A stretch of 64,000 nucleotides of DNA from Mesorhizobium shangrilense (lineage in GTDB: Bacteria > Pseudomonadota > Alphaproteobacteria > Rhizobiales > Rhizobiaceae): positions 2,604,001 through 2,668,000 of the forward strand of contig NZ_JBEWSZ010000001.1 of assembly GCF_040537815.1 (NCBI RefSeq). The letters run 5' to 3'. A program made the translations under genes and the position numbers. Under the pieces are notes generated by a model. The model did no database searches, was not told the origin of the DNA, and saw nothing but the letters and a program-made list of their open reading frames with translations. Positions 35,081-43,904 of this stretch are shown in pieces. Position 1 is the first letter of the stretch. Each line of letters begins with the position of its first letter.

Positions 35081-36442
35081 TCAATCGAGTTTTCCGTGTT
35101 CAACCGCAACACCGCGGTTTTGCGACCTTGGGCAAGCCGAAGACAATGACGCCGGCTGAAGAAAGATCGGCCAGGCGACAAGCGCACAGGCGGCCGCCGC
35201 CAGCCATACCCCTGTCCATGATACAAGGATCAGCAGGCCCGGAATGGCTGTTGGTACCAGGAAGAACGCAACGAAGACGAAGCTGTTGGCAAGGCCAAGA
35301 GCGGTTCCGGCATGGTTGGCGCCAGCAAGCGTGGCAAGCTCGGTGTAGGCGACACCATGCCATGAAGAAACGCAGATGCCGGCGACAACCAGCGCGGCGA
35401 CCAGTGCCGGCACAAGCACCGGCGCGGGTATTGCGGGTGATGCCATGACGAGCAAGCCGAGGACAGCGAAAGCCATGGCGCTCAAGGCGCTGCAGAGACG
35501 CAGGAAGGACCGGCGGTTGCGATGACGATCCGTGAAGCGGCCGCTCCAGACGCGCATGATCATGGCGCCGACCTGTACGGCGGCCAGGCTTGCGCTGATC
35601 ACCGCCGTTCCCATCCCGCCGAAGTCATGCAGGAAGACCGCGGCAAAGGTAAGCACCGCAACCTGTGGAAAGCACAGCAGGCCGATGGCCATTGCAATGC
35701 GCCAGATGTCGAGATTGCGCAGTGGCTTGGAGCCGGCTGGCGAAGCCATGTTGGCGTTGGAATGCGGACCGTCCTGGGCTGGCGGCTGATGCAGCCAGAG
35801 CCATGCGAAAAAGGCTGAGACCGCCGAGGCCAAGGCCAGAAGTCCAAAGACCGCGGCAAAGCCATGAGCCGAAGCAAGTGATGGGAGAACGAGTGCGCCA
35901 AGTCCGCCGCCGAGCGGTACCGCCGTCTGCCGGATGCTCATGGCGAAGCCGCGTTCGCCTTCGTGAAACCAGGCCATGATGGCACGGCCGCTCGAGCCGT
36001 TGACGCTGCCGCCGAGCAGGCCGGTGACCAGAAAGGCGACGGCCAGTAACGTTACGCCGGGAATATGCAGCGCCGACGGCACCACCAGCAACGCCATGAG
36101 ACCAAGCCATGCCGCGGTTGCAGCAAGTCCGGTCAGCAGCACATAGCGGTCGCCCCAACGGTCTGTGAGGAGACCCCAGGGCAACTCGCTCAGTGCAACC
36201 CCCAACCCCAGAAGGCCGAGAACCAGACCGAGCTGGCCATTGCCAAGATGATAGCCCGATCGCAGGAAGACGGCCGTGCTTGGTACACCCGAGAAGGTCG
36301 CGGAAAAACAGGCATTCGCGACGACTCCTATGCCCAGGACCTTCCAGCGATGACCGGGACCGAATGCCGCCGGAGCCAGGGAAGCAATTTTGCCGTTCGG
36401 CTGAGGCGTATCCTCGCAGCGGCTGACGGTGATGGCTGACAT
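35081..36442 (-). CDS. MFS transporter
   Basis: A 453-residue major facilitator with about twelve hydrophobic segments and a hydrophilic 30-residue N-terminal extension. The inter-domain loop contains the RWGDRYVLLTG motif A (D-R-x-G-D-R type), and there is a second copy RFTDRHRNRRSFL. The ATG at 36442 has an AGGG site; one at 36469 would add nine residues. It is divergent from a LysR-type regulator, and the 124-base gap holds a symmetric dyad. Substrate unknown. Confidence 0.87.
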   Translation of the reverse strand: MSAITVSRCEDTPQPNGKIASLAPAAFGPGHRWKVLGIGVVANACFSATFSGVPSTAVFLRSGYHLGNGQLGLVLGLLGLGVALSELPWGLLTDRWGDRYVLLTGLAATAAWLGLMALLVVPSALHIPGVTLLAVAFLVTGLLGGSVNGSSGRAIMAWFHEGERGFAMSIRQTAVPLGGGLGALVLPSLASAHGFAAVFGLLALASAVSAFFAWLWLHQPPAQDGPHSNANMASPAGSKPLRNLDIWRIAMAIGLLCFPQVAVLTFAAVFLHDFGGMGTAVISASLAAVQVGAMIMRVWSGRFTDRHRNRRSFLRLCSALSAMAFAVLGLLVMASPAIPAPVLVPALVAALVVAGICVSSWHGVAYTELATLAGANHAGTALGLANSFVFVAFFLVPTAIPGLLILVSWTGVWLAAAACALVAWPIFLQPASLSSACPRSQNRGVAVEHGKLD

Positions 36443-36513
36443 CGAGAGGTCCCTTCGGTGATCTGGCAATGACTGCCAGACCTTGACGCGCTTTTCCTAC
36501 CGCCATAGTTTCA

Positions 36514-36559
36514 TCCTGAATATTGGGAACTTCAAAACATAATGTCCCATAAATCAGGA
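36514..36559. promoter_or_regulatory. symmetric nested dyad between MFS and lysR genes
   Basis: TCCTGA, four bases, TGGGA, sixteen bases, TCCCA, four bases, TCAGGA. Both pairs of arms share one centre (36536.5), giving eleven matched pairs over 46 bp. It ends seven bases before the lysR ATG and 72 bases from the MFS start. It is a good candidate for the regulator's binding region. Confidence 0.6.
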
Positions 36560-36566
36560 CTATTTC

Positions 36567-37496
36567 ATGCGACGCGTAACGCTCGACCTCGACGTTCTCA
36601 GAAGCTTCGTCACCGGCATGGAACTGGGCAGCTTCGCCAAGGCAGCCGACCGGCTTGGTCGCTCGACCTCGGCAGTCAGCGCGCAGCTGAAGAAACTTGA
36701 GGATCAGGCCGCCACCCCGATCTTCCGCAAATCGGGACGCGGCCTGGCACTGACGGAAGCCGGAGAAACCATGCTCGGCTATGCGCGCCGCCTGCTCGAA
36801 CTCAATGACGAGGCCGTGTCCGCCATCCATGACGTCGAACTGGAGGGCTGGGTACGGCTCGGACTTCAGGAGGATTTCGGCGAAGCGGTGCTGCCGGATG
36901 TGCTCGGGCGGTTTGCGCGTGCGCATCCCAAGGTCAAGATCGAGGCCAGGATCGCACGCAGCTACGAACTTGCCGAACGGATCACGTCGGGCAGCCTCGA
37001 TATCGCGCTGGCATGGCACAATGACGATAAGTTGCCCTATAGCCAACATGTCGCCGACGTTCAGATGCGCTGGATCGGTCCGGCAAGTGTCATTGAAACC
37101 AACCTGCGCCATGGCCAGGCGCTGCCGCTGGTCGCACTCGAAGCACCATGCCTGTTGCGTGCAGTGGCGACGGAGACGCTCGACAGAGCCGGCCTGCCCT
37201 GGCGGATGGCCTTCTCCAGCCCGAGCCTTGGTGGCATCTGGGCGGCCGTCGCCGCTGGGCTCGGACTGACGATCCGCACCGACATCGGCCTGCCGGCCAA
37301 TGTGCGGGCAATGACACCGGAAATCACCGGATTGCCGCCATTGCCGGGCATGGCGCTGTTTCTGCATCGCAAGGAAGCCGAACTGGATCCCGTGGCGGCG
37401 AGGCTTGCCGACATCTTGCTTCAGGCGGCACTGGAATCGCTGCCCGAAAGTGCGCGGGCGCGGTCCGCGCATCATGGCCTGCGAAGTGTGGCATGA
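36567..37496 (+). CDS. LysR-family transcriptional regulator
   Basis: A 309-residue LysR regulator: helix-turn-helix in residues 6-65 (GSFAKAADRLGRSTSAVSAQLKKLEDQ) and a complete effector domain from VRLGLQEDFGEAVLPDVLGRFA onwards. The HTH differs from most by starting with LDLDVLRSFVTGMELGSF, the subgroup also found next to transporters and drug-efflux genes. It is divergent from the MFS gene, with a nested dyad between, so local control of that transporter is likely. Confidence 0.92.
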   Translation: MRRVTLDLDVLRSFVTGMELGSFAKAADRLGRSTSAVSAQLKKLEDQAATPIFRKSGRGLALTEAGETMLGYARRLLELNDEAVSAIHDVELEGWVRLGLQEDFGEAVLPDVLGRFARAHPKVKIEARIARSYELAERITSGSLDIALAWHNDDKLPYSQHVADVQMRWIGPASVIETNLRHGQALPLVALEAPCLLRAVATETLDRAGLPWRMAFSSPSLGGIWAAVAAGLGLTIRTDIGLPANVRAMTPEITGLPPLPGMALFLHRKEAELDPVAARLADILLQAALESLPESARARSAHHGLRSVA

Positions 37497-37510
37497 TGCC
37501 GGCGCCCTTC

Positions 37511-37557
37511 GAGCAATTCCAGGAAAAGTGTGAAACGGTTTTCCGTCCGGAATTGCG
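37511..37557. repeat. rhizobial intergenic palindrome
   Basis: GCAATTCC at 37513 pairs with GGAATTGC at 37549, and inside it GGAAAA pairs with TTTTCC. The sequence continues as a further AAAC/GAAACGG-rich tail to about 37605. Palindromes of this type are found in many copies between genes of rhizobia. It lies between the convergent lysR and der genes. Confidence 0.7.
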
Positions 37558-37622
37558 TCAAAACAAAAAGCTGGAGCGGTTTGCCGTTTTCGTGAAACGG
37601 TGAACGGGTCTAGCGCCGCCGT

Positions 37623-39062
37623 TCACTGGCGTTTCTTCGCCCGGCCGGCGAACGGGTTGTCCGATGTGCGCAATGCCATGCGGATCGGCACGCCTGGCAT
37701 ATCGAAGGCCTCGCGCAGGCTGTTGGTCAGATAGCGGACGTAGGATTGCGGCATCGCATCGGGCCGTGAGCACTGGACAACAAAGCCCGGCGGCCGGGTC
37801 TTGGCTTGCGTGAGATATTTGATCTTCAGCCGGCGCCCCGCCACGGCGGGCGGCGGATGATGCGCCAAAATGCCTTCCAGCCAGCGGTTGAGCTTGCCGG
37901 TCGAAACGCGGCTGTTCCACACCTTGTGCGTCCTGATGACGGCTTCCATCAGCTTGTCGAGACCGCGGCCGGTCTCGGCCGACACCGTCACCGCCTGCAT
38001 GCCGCGCGCCTGGGGAAGAAGCCGCTCGGTCTTCTCGCGCAGTTCCGCCAGCAGTTCCTGGGGGTTGTCGATCAGGTCCCATTTGTTGAAGGCGATCACC
38101 GGCGCGCGCCCTTCGCGGATGATCAGGTCGGCGATCTGCAGATCCTGCTTCTCGAAGGGAATGGTGGCGTCGAGCACGATGATGACGATCTCGGCGAAAC
38201 GGATGGCGCGCAAGCCATCCTGCACCGACATCACTTCCAGCTTTTCGTGAATCCTGGCCTTGCGGCGCATGCCGGCCGTGTCGAACAATTTGATACGGCG
38301 ACCGCGCCAATCCCAGTCGACGGAGATAGAATCGCGGGTGATGCCGGCTTCCGGTCCGGTCAGCAGCCGCTCCTCGCCGATCAGCGCGTTGATCAGGGTC
38401 GACTTGCCGGCATTCGGACGGCCGACGACGGCGATGCGCATCGGCTTGGTGTCGTCATAGGTGTGGACATCTTCGGCATCCGGGTCGACGATGTCCTCGC
38501 CAATCAGAACCTCGCTGGCCGCGACCTCCTCGTCACCGCCCTCTTCCTCCTCGCCGAAGGCGCGCGCCTCGCCAAGCGCCCCGATCACCGCGTCGCGCAG
38601 GTCGGGCATGCCTTGCCCGTGTTCGGCCGAAACCGGAATCGGTTCGCCAAGGCCAAGCTCCCAGGCTTCCAGCATGCCGCCCTGGGCGCCCTTCGCCTCA
38701 GCCTTGTTGGCGACCAGCACGACCGGCTTGCCCGATTTTCGCACGATCTCGGCAAAGGTCTTGTCGTCCGGCATCAGGCCGGACTTGGCATCGACCGTGA
38801 AGAAGATCAGGTCGGCTTCGCGGATGGCGATTTCGGTCTGCGCGCGCATGCGTCCCGGCAGCGTGTTCGCGCCGGCGTCCTCGAAGCCCGCCGTGTCGAT
38901 GACGTCGAAATGCAGATCGTAGAGCTTGGCCGCGTGAACGCGGCGATCGCGGGTGACGCCCGGCGTGTCGTCGACAAGCGCCAGCTTCTTTCCCACCAGC
39001 CGATTGAAAAGCGTTGATTTGCCGACGTTAGGCCGACCGATGATGGCGACTTTGAAGGTCAC
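37623..39062 (-). CDS. der: ribosome biogenesis GTPase Der (EngA)
   Basis: Essential GTPase with two tandem G domains that helps assemble the 50S subunit. The 479-residue protein has G1 motifs [14 protein letters not shown] (residue ~8) and [14 protein letters not shown] (~212), DTPG and DTAG switch II motifs, NKAE/NKWD specificity motifs, an acidic linker ([14 protein letters not shown]) and a C-terminal KH-like domain ([18 protein letters not shown]). Its start overlaps the end of the upstream TPR gene by four bases (ATGA), so the two are coupled. Confidence 0.97.
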   Translation of the reverse strand: MTFKVAIIGRPNVGKSTLFNRLVGKKLALVDDTPGVTRDRRVHAAKLYDLHFDVIDTAGFEDAGANTLPGRMRAQTEIAIREADLIFFTVDAKSGLMPDDKTFAEIVRKSGKPVVLVANKAEAKGAQGGMLEAWELGLGEPIPVSAEHGQGMPDLRDAVIGALGEARAFGEEEEGGDEEVAASEVLIGEDIVDPDAEDVHTYDDTKPMRIAVVGRPNAGKSTLINALIGEERLLTGPEAGITRDSISVDWDWRGRRIKLFDTAGMRRKARIHEKLEVMSVQDGLRAIRFAEIVIIVLDATIPFEKQDLQIADLIIREGRAPVIAFNKWDLIDNPQELLAELREKTERLLPQARGMQAVTVSAETGRGLDKLMEAVIRTHKVWNSRVSTGKLNRWLEGILAHHPPPAVAGRRLKIKYLTQAKTRPPGFVVQCSRPDAMPQSYVRYLTNSLREAFDMPGVPIRMALRTSDNPFAGRAKKRQ

Positions 39063-39724
39063 GACGCATTGCCTGACCCACGAATCAGTTCGGACATCAG
39101 CGTCGCCCGCTCACGCGTGTTGCGTGGGGCGCCGTCATCCGAAGCGATCTGGTCGAACAGTTTCAGGGCATCCGCCGTCTTGCCTTCCTTCCAGGCAGCA
39201 AGGCCAAGCGCCTCGCGCGCGGTGTGGCGCAGCGTGTTGGTGTCTGAGGTCAGCGCTTCGACGCGGCTGGAAACATCGGCAAAGGAGCCGTGATCGACCA
39301 GAAGCAGTGCTGCCCTGAGCCGCGCCATGTCGCGAATGCCCGCGGGAATGGCGGTGTCGGCGGCCACGCCGTCGAAATCCTTGACCGCCGCGTCGACATC
39401 GCCCTTGTCGGCCTTGACGGTCGCCGCCCGCATGCGGGCAAGCAGCGGATAGGCGCCGTAGCCGTCCTTCTCCAGGGCACCCAGCGCGGCAAGCGCGTCA
39501 TCGCTCTTGCCGTCATTGGCCAGCTTGAGCGCCTGCGAGAAGGCGTCGCCCGAACGGTTGGCGCGGGTTTCATCCCAGTAGCGATAGCCGACGAAAGCAG
39601 CGGTGCCGACCACGATCAGAACGGCGACACCAATCAAGGCGGGACCAAAACGGTCCCACAGCGCCTGCGCCTGTTCGCGACGGATCTGTTCGTTGACTTC
39701 GCGGATAAAAGTGTCGTCCGACAT
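39059..39724 (-). CDS. YfgM-like TPR membrane protein
   Basis: A 221-residue protein with a charged N-terminus ([27 protein letters not shown]), one membrane helix ([22 protein letters not shown]) and a soluble helical TPR-like domain. This matches the YfgM/TPR_21 family, an ancillary subunit of the SecYEG translocon. It precedes der with a four-base overlap, an order also seen for the yfgM-(bamB)-der region in other proteobacteria; bamB is absent here. The ATG at 39724 replaces a TTG six bases upstream. Confidence 0.88.
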   Translation of the reverse strand: MSDDTFIREVNEQIRREQAQALWDRFGPALIGVAVLIVVGTAAFVGYRYWDETRANRSGDAFSQALKLANDGKSDDALAALGALEKDGYGAYPLLARMRAATVKADKGDVDAAVKDFDGVAADTAIPAGIRDMARLRAALLLVDHGSFADVSSRVEALTSDTNTLRHTAREALGLAAWKEGKTADALKLFDQIASDDGAPRNTRERATLMSELIRGSGNAS

Positions 39725-39895
39725 ATACAACCATTCCTGCCCTGCCGGGCCCTTCTTGAGCCCGCGTTTTAGCGGAATTTTGTCGGCATGGAAGGGGTTC
39801 GGCAGGAAAATCGGCTATTGGCCGCACGGGCGGACCACGAAGGCCGACCGCACCCACGCCACATTTGCCCGATAGCCGGCTCTCGAACCAGTCCC

Positions 39896-40915
39896 ATGCA
39901 GATCAGATTGTCAATGCGTCTACCATTCCGCGTTCTTGCGTTTTCCCTCGTTTCGCTTGCTGCATCAAATGCGGCTCTCGCCGATCCGCCCACGGCGCCG
40001 GTGCCGGCAAAGCCAAAACAAATCGTCATCATCTCGTTCGACAGCGCCCGCGACATTTCGCAGTGGAAACGCAGCCGGGCGCTGGCCCAGCGCACCGGCG
40101 CGCATTTCACCTATTTCCTGTCCTGCGTCTTCCTGCTGACGCCGGAGACGCGCGCGCAATATACGGCGCCTGGCAAGACCGCCGGCAAATCCAACATCGG
40201 CTTTGCAGCGTCCAGGCAGGAAGTCGCGGATCGTCTCGAGCAGATCACACTTGCTGCGGCCGAAGGCCATGACTTCGGCAGCCATGCCTGTGGCCATTTC
40301 GACGGCAAGGACTGGAGCAAGGCGGACTGGCTGAACGAGTTCAGCGCGTTCGATCGCATTTTCGAGAACGCCTATGCGATCAACGGTATCACGCCCGAAC
40401 CCAAGGGCTGGCGTGACTTCGCGCGGCACGCGGTGGTCGGCTTCAGGGCGCCCTACCTGTCAGCGAACAAGGCTCTCTACGAGGCATTGCCGGCGGCAGG
40501 CTACCTGTTCGACGCGAGCGGCGTGTCACGCGGCCCGGTCCAGCCGCCAACCAGCAATGGCATCACCCGATTCTCGCTGCCGCAGATTCCGGAGGGTCCG
40601 AAATCCCGGCCGGTGATCGCCATGGATTACAATCTCTATGTCCGCCACTCCGGCGGCTTCGAGCGGCCCAGCGCGGCAGGCGAGTTCGAGAACCGGACCT
40701 ATGACGCGTTCCGCGCTGCCTTCAACACCCAATACAACGGCAAGCGGCTGCCGCTGGAACTCGGCTTCCATTTCACGCTGATGAACAACGGTGCCTACTG
40801 GAACGCGCTGGAGCGCTTTGCCGGCGAGGTCTGCGTCAAGCCCGATGTCGAGTGCATCAGCTTTCGAGACTATGTTTCGCGGCTCAAGGGCGGCGAACAG
40901 ACAGTGGGCGGCTGA
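39896..40915 (+). CDS. exported polysaccharide deacetylase-like protein
   Basis: A 339-residue protein with a signal peptide (MRLPFRVLAFSLVSLAASNAALA, cleaved before DPPT). The NodB-like core shows IVIISFDSARD where catalytic enzymes have TFDDG, HACGHFDG (the H-x3-H metal motif) and GFRAPYLSANKALYEAL (motif 3, R-x-P-Y). Replacement of the second Asp in motif 1 makes activity uncertain, and the substrate is unknown. It could be an inactive or altered carbohydrate esterase family 4 member. The start at 39896 (or the ATG at 39914) is judged from the signal peptide. The stop codon lies in a terminator hairpin. Confidence 0.75.
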   Translation: MQIRLSMRLPFRVLAFSLVSLAASNAALADPPTAPVPAKPKQIVIISFDSARDISQWKRSRALAQRTGAHFTYFLSCVFLLTPETRAQYTAPGKTAGKSNIGFAASRQEVADRLEQITLAAAEGHDFGSHACGHFDGKDWSKADWLNEFSAFDRIFENAYAINGITPEPKGWRDFARHAVVGFRAPYLSANKALYEALPAAGYLFDASGVSRGPVQPPTSNGITRFSLPQIPEGPKSRPVIAMDYNLYVRHSGGFERPSAAGEFENRTYDAFRAAFNTQYNGKRLPLELGFHFTLMNNGAYWNALERFAGEVCVKPDVECISFRDYVSRLKGGEQTVGG

Positions 40916-40925
40916 GCCGCCCACT
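40903..40925. terminator. terminator hairpin spanning the deacetylase stop codon
   Basis: AGTGGGCGGC and GCCGCCCACT form a perfect ten-base-pair stem whose three-base loop is the TGA stop codon of the deacetylase-like gene; TTTGT follows. It can also serve the convergent bacA gene on the minus strand. Confidence 0.75.
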
Positions 40926-40939
40926 TTGTCTCCTGGCTA

Positions 40940-42199
40940 TCACGCCGGGTCCTCGGCACCATGCCTTGCAAGATAGCGCTGATCGATATCCGGCAGCGGC
41001 TCGCCCTGCAGGGTCGCCTCGAAAGCGCGGAGGCGCTTGTGCACCGACTGAAGCTCGACGATGGTTGACCAGGACGTGAGCAGGAACTGCAGCGATCCCG
41101 TCACTTTGCCAAAGGCGTTCGAAATCTGGTTCAACGCACCGAAGGTTATCTTGTGCGCCACCAGCGAGGGACCCAGGATCAACAGCGAGAAGATGTTGTC
41201 GGCCTGCAGGTAGGTGTACCGGACAACGTTGAAATAAATGTAGTGGAAATAGAGCCTGAAATAATTGTGGCGGACATTGGCAAACAGCTCCGCCGTGGTC
41301 GCCGGTTGAGCCCTGTCCGCATGGTCTTCGCCATAGACGAGTTCCTTGCGATACGCGGCTTCGACACGCTGGTTACGGAATTGCAGGCCCGGCAGCTTCA
41401 GACCAGCAACCATGACCGAGATTGTGCCAAACAAACACCAGGCCAGCGCCGCAATGACCAGAGGCTGAGGGATGGCGCCGACAATGGGCAGTTCGCTGAT
41501 GTGGGCCTGTAGCTGGATCATGACTGGCAGGAACGCGATCAGGGTCATGATCGACTGAACGAAGCTGGAGCCCAGGTCTTCCATGATCTGTGAGAACCGC
41601 ATCGTGTCTTCCTGAATGCGCTGTGAGGCGCCTTCGATGTGTCGCAGCCTGCCCCAGTTCTCGACGAAATAGTTGTTCATCGCCGTACGCCAGCGGAAGA
41701 TCCAGTGGCTGACAATGAAGGCGTTGACCACCTGCACGTTCATGCCGACCAGCGCGAGCCACGAAAAATCAGCCAGTCCGATATAAAATTCGCCGTTTGT
41801 CGACTTTCCGGTCCCCGACATCAGCCCCTGCACATAGTCAAAGAACGGACCGTACCACGCGTTGACGGCGACACTGACCTGCACATTGAAATAGATGAAG
41901 AACAGTATGACTGCCGTCATCAGGATCGACCAGCGCTGCCACGGATGCGGAGAATACCAGCTCCAGAACGCATAGAAGACCGCCACGCAAAACACGAAAT
42001 AGAGATAGAACCAGAGGAACGGCTTCGACACGAGAACCGCAATACCGATGATGGCCGGCGCATCCGCGGCGGCCGGCGGCAGCCCAAAAATCGAGCCCAA
42101 TTGCTCGCCGCCGAAGAACCAGAACAGGATTGCCGCAAGGCTCCAGATGGCGGCCGAAGAGAAGAACAGCTTCGGCTGCGGGAAAAAGGATACGAACAC
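40940..42199 (-). CDS. bacA: SbmA/BacA-type peptide transporter
   Basis: Inner-membrane peptide importer related to SbmA and BacA; BacA is essential for bacteroid survival in IRLC-legume rhizobia and takes up proline-rich and NCR peptides. The 419-residue protein has an N-terminal membrane region of six or more helices (IWSLAAILFWFFG; FLWFYLYFVFCVAVFYAFWSWYSPHPWQRWS; FSWLALVGMNVQVVNAFIVSHWIFRWRTAMNNYF) with the SbmA signature WRTAMNNYFVENW...EGASQRIQEDTMRFS, and no ABC ATPase domain, so it is driven by proton motive force. Length and motifs fit the SbmA_BacA family rather than the ExsE/ABC subtype. Confidence 0.92.
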   Translation of the reverse strand: MFVSFFPQPKLFFSSAAIWSLAAILFWFFGGEQLGSIFGLPPAAADAPAIIGIAVLVSKPFLWFYLYFVFCVAVFYAFWSWYSPHPWQRWSILMTAVILFFIYFNVQVSVAVNAWYGPFFDYVQGLMSGTGKSTNGEFYIGLADFSWLALVGMNVQVVNAFIVSHWIFRWRTAMNNYFVENWGRLRHIEGASQRIQEDTMRFSQIMEDLGSSFVQSIMTLIAFLPVMIQLQAHISELPIVGAIPQPLVIAALAWCLFGTISVMVAGLKLPGLQFRNQRVEAAYRKELVYGEDHADRAQPATTAELFANVRHNYFRLYFHYIYFNVVRYTYLQADNIFSLLILGPSLVAHKITFGALNQISNAFGKVTGSLQFLLTSWSTIVELQSVHKRLRAFEATLQGEPLPDIDQRYLARHGAEDPA

Positions 42200-42312
42200 T
42201 GTGGCGAATTCCTCGATCTGTGCGCAAATCAGCGGGGTTCAGCGGGCATAAAGTCACACATTAGTTGGAAAGAAAATGCCTGCCCAATGCCCTGCACCGA
42301 GCAAGACCATAA

Positions 42313-43473
42313 TCATGGCGATTTTGGCGCAGCTGACCATGTGATGACGCCGGAGACGACCAGCATGGCTGCGGCGACGATCGAGGCGAGGAAGAAATTG
42401 CCTGACGCCTGGGCCAAAAGCCCGGCGGCGATCGGGCCGATGATCTGGCCAAGACCAAAAGAGGCCGTCATCAAGGCAAAGATGCGCCGGGGCGCCCTTG
42501 GCGCCTGTTGCCGCGCGGCCTGCAGGCCAAGCGCGGTGATGGCGATGAAGGTGCCGCCAAGCAGCAGGCCGCCAAGCAATGGCCCGGTATATCCGCCAAG
42601 TGCCACGCTGGCGGTGACGCCGACAACCTCGACGAGGCATGCCAGCGCATAGGCGGCGTAGAGCCCGATGCTCGCGGCGATCTTCTGCCACAACCAGGTC
42701 GAGGGAAAGCCGGCAAGCCCGGCGACCATCCATACGACAGCCTCGAAGACGCGGCTGCCGCCGCCTTGCCGAACGATGGCGACCAGGAATGTCGCCGTCA
42801 CTACATAGCCAAAACCAAACAGGCCATAGCCGATAATGACCTTCGACAAGGAGCGGGTTTTCGGCAGAGCCGGCTCACCGGCGGCTTCGCCATTGGCGAG
42901 CGGGCCCTCGTTCACCAACAGCGCCACGACCAGGAAACCGCAAGCCGAAATCGCTGAAGACCACAGCCAGCCAGCTGCCCAGCCGGCATGTTCGGTGACC
43001 AGCACCGCCATCATTGCCGCGGAGATCGCGATGCCAAGGCCAACGCCGCCGAAATGCCAGGCCTGCAGGTCGCTGCGGCCGGCAGCGTTTATATGACTGA
43101 AAACGATGCTGGCCATGAAAACCATGACGAAAGCGCTGGCCAGACCGGCCAGGAAGCGAATGACGAGAAAGGCGACCATGGTTTCGGACAGCCCCATGAG
43201 GGCCGCGAGGACGGTGCTGGCACCGAGGCCCACGAACATCAGCAGACGCTCCCGCCCATGCGCCCAGCCGCCCGCCGCCGCAAACGCGCCGATGAGGTAG
43301 CCGAGATAGTTGGCCGAGGCGATCCAGCCAGCATTGGCCGGCGACAGATGCAGTTCCTCCATCATGCCTGGCAGGATAGGCGTGTAGACGAAGCGGCCGA
43401 TGCCCATGGCGACGGCCATCGCGATCAAGCCGGCGAAGGCAAAGCGCAGCGGTGATGGAGAAACCGTGTTCAT
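42313..43473 (-). CDS. YbfB/YjiJ-family MFS transporter
   Basis: A 386-residue transporter with twelve hydrophobic helices and the family-typical N-terminus RFAFAGLIAMAVAMGIGRFVYTPILPGM, ANAGWIASANYLGYLIGA and SAFVMVFMASIVFSH segments. The family is poorly characterised, with suggested sugar or aromatic exporter roles. The ATG at 43473 gives a short leader before the first helix; one at 43485 would add only four residues. It stands alone between bacA and a small hypothetical gene. Confidence 0.88.
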   Translation of the reverse strand: MNTVSPSPLRFAFAGLIAMAVAMGIGRFVYTPILPGMMEELHLSPANAGWIASANYLGYLIGAFAAAGGWAHGRERLLMFVGLGASTVLAALMGLSETMVAFLVIRFLAGLASAFVMVFMASIVFSHINAAGRSDLQAWHFGGVGLGIAISAAMMAVLVTEHAGWAAGWLWSSAISACGFLVVALLVNEGPLANGEAAGEPALPKTRSLSKVIIGYGLFGFGYVVTATFLVAIVRQGGGSRVFEAVVWMVAGLAGFPSTWLWQKIAASIGLYAAYALACLVEVVGVTASVALGGYTGPLLGGLLLGGTFIAITALGLQAARQQAPRAPRRIFALMTASFGLGQIIGPIAAGLLAQASGNFFLASIVAAAMLVVSGVITWSAAPKSP

Positions 43474-43594
43474 TGCAGCGCACAATAGGTGCGCGCCGGC
43501 CCTTGAAACAATCCGCCTTTTGTTAGGCCAGCGGGATCGTGGCCGCCGCGGACAACTCGAACTATTCCCGTCGGGCCTCAGCCTGCCTCAGCGG

Positions 43595-43810
43595 TCAACA
43601 GCCACAGGCCCGCAAGGTCGTGGTCTCGTAAACCGTCCGCCGCGCCGTCAGCCTGAATGGCACATCTCCGAGTTCGCGCTCCGACATAGCGTCCAGCACC
43701 GGGTGCGACAGCGGATCGATCACCCATCTGGTGGTTTCGCTCTCATGCCGCAGGCGTTGCGCTGCGCTCCCAGCGAAGAAGATGTTCAGCGATGATAAAA
43801 TCTTCAGCAT
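43595..43810 (-). CDS. small hypothetical protein divergent from a LysR gene
   Basis: A 71-residue protein with a strong GGAGGCGAGG ribosome binding site before the ATG at 43810. It contains HPVLDAMSERELGDVPFRL, faintly like the arginine-rich helical signature of DUF1127 (YjiS-like) proteins, and ends in a C-G-C tail. It is divergent from a LysR-type gene about 95 bases away, an arrangement often seen for DUF1127 proteins, but similarity is weak. Probably cytosolic; function unknown. Confidence 0.6.
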   Translation of the reverse strand: MLKILSSLNIFFAGSAAQRLRHESETTRWVIDPLSHPVLDAMSERELGDVPFRLTARRTVYETTTLRACGC

Positions 43811-43904
43811 CCTCGCCTCCGCAGTCCGTCTGTTTCCAGCAAGGTCTGCCGTTTCAACATCTCTTTCAATTGAGATTTCAATCCCGGCAGTTTAGAAAAA
43901 CTGT

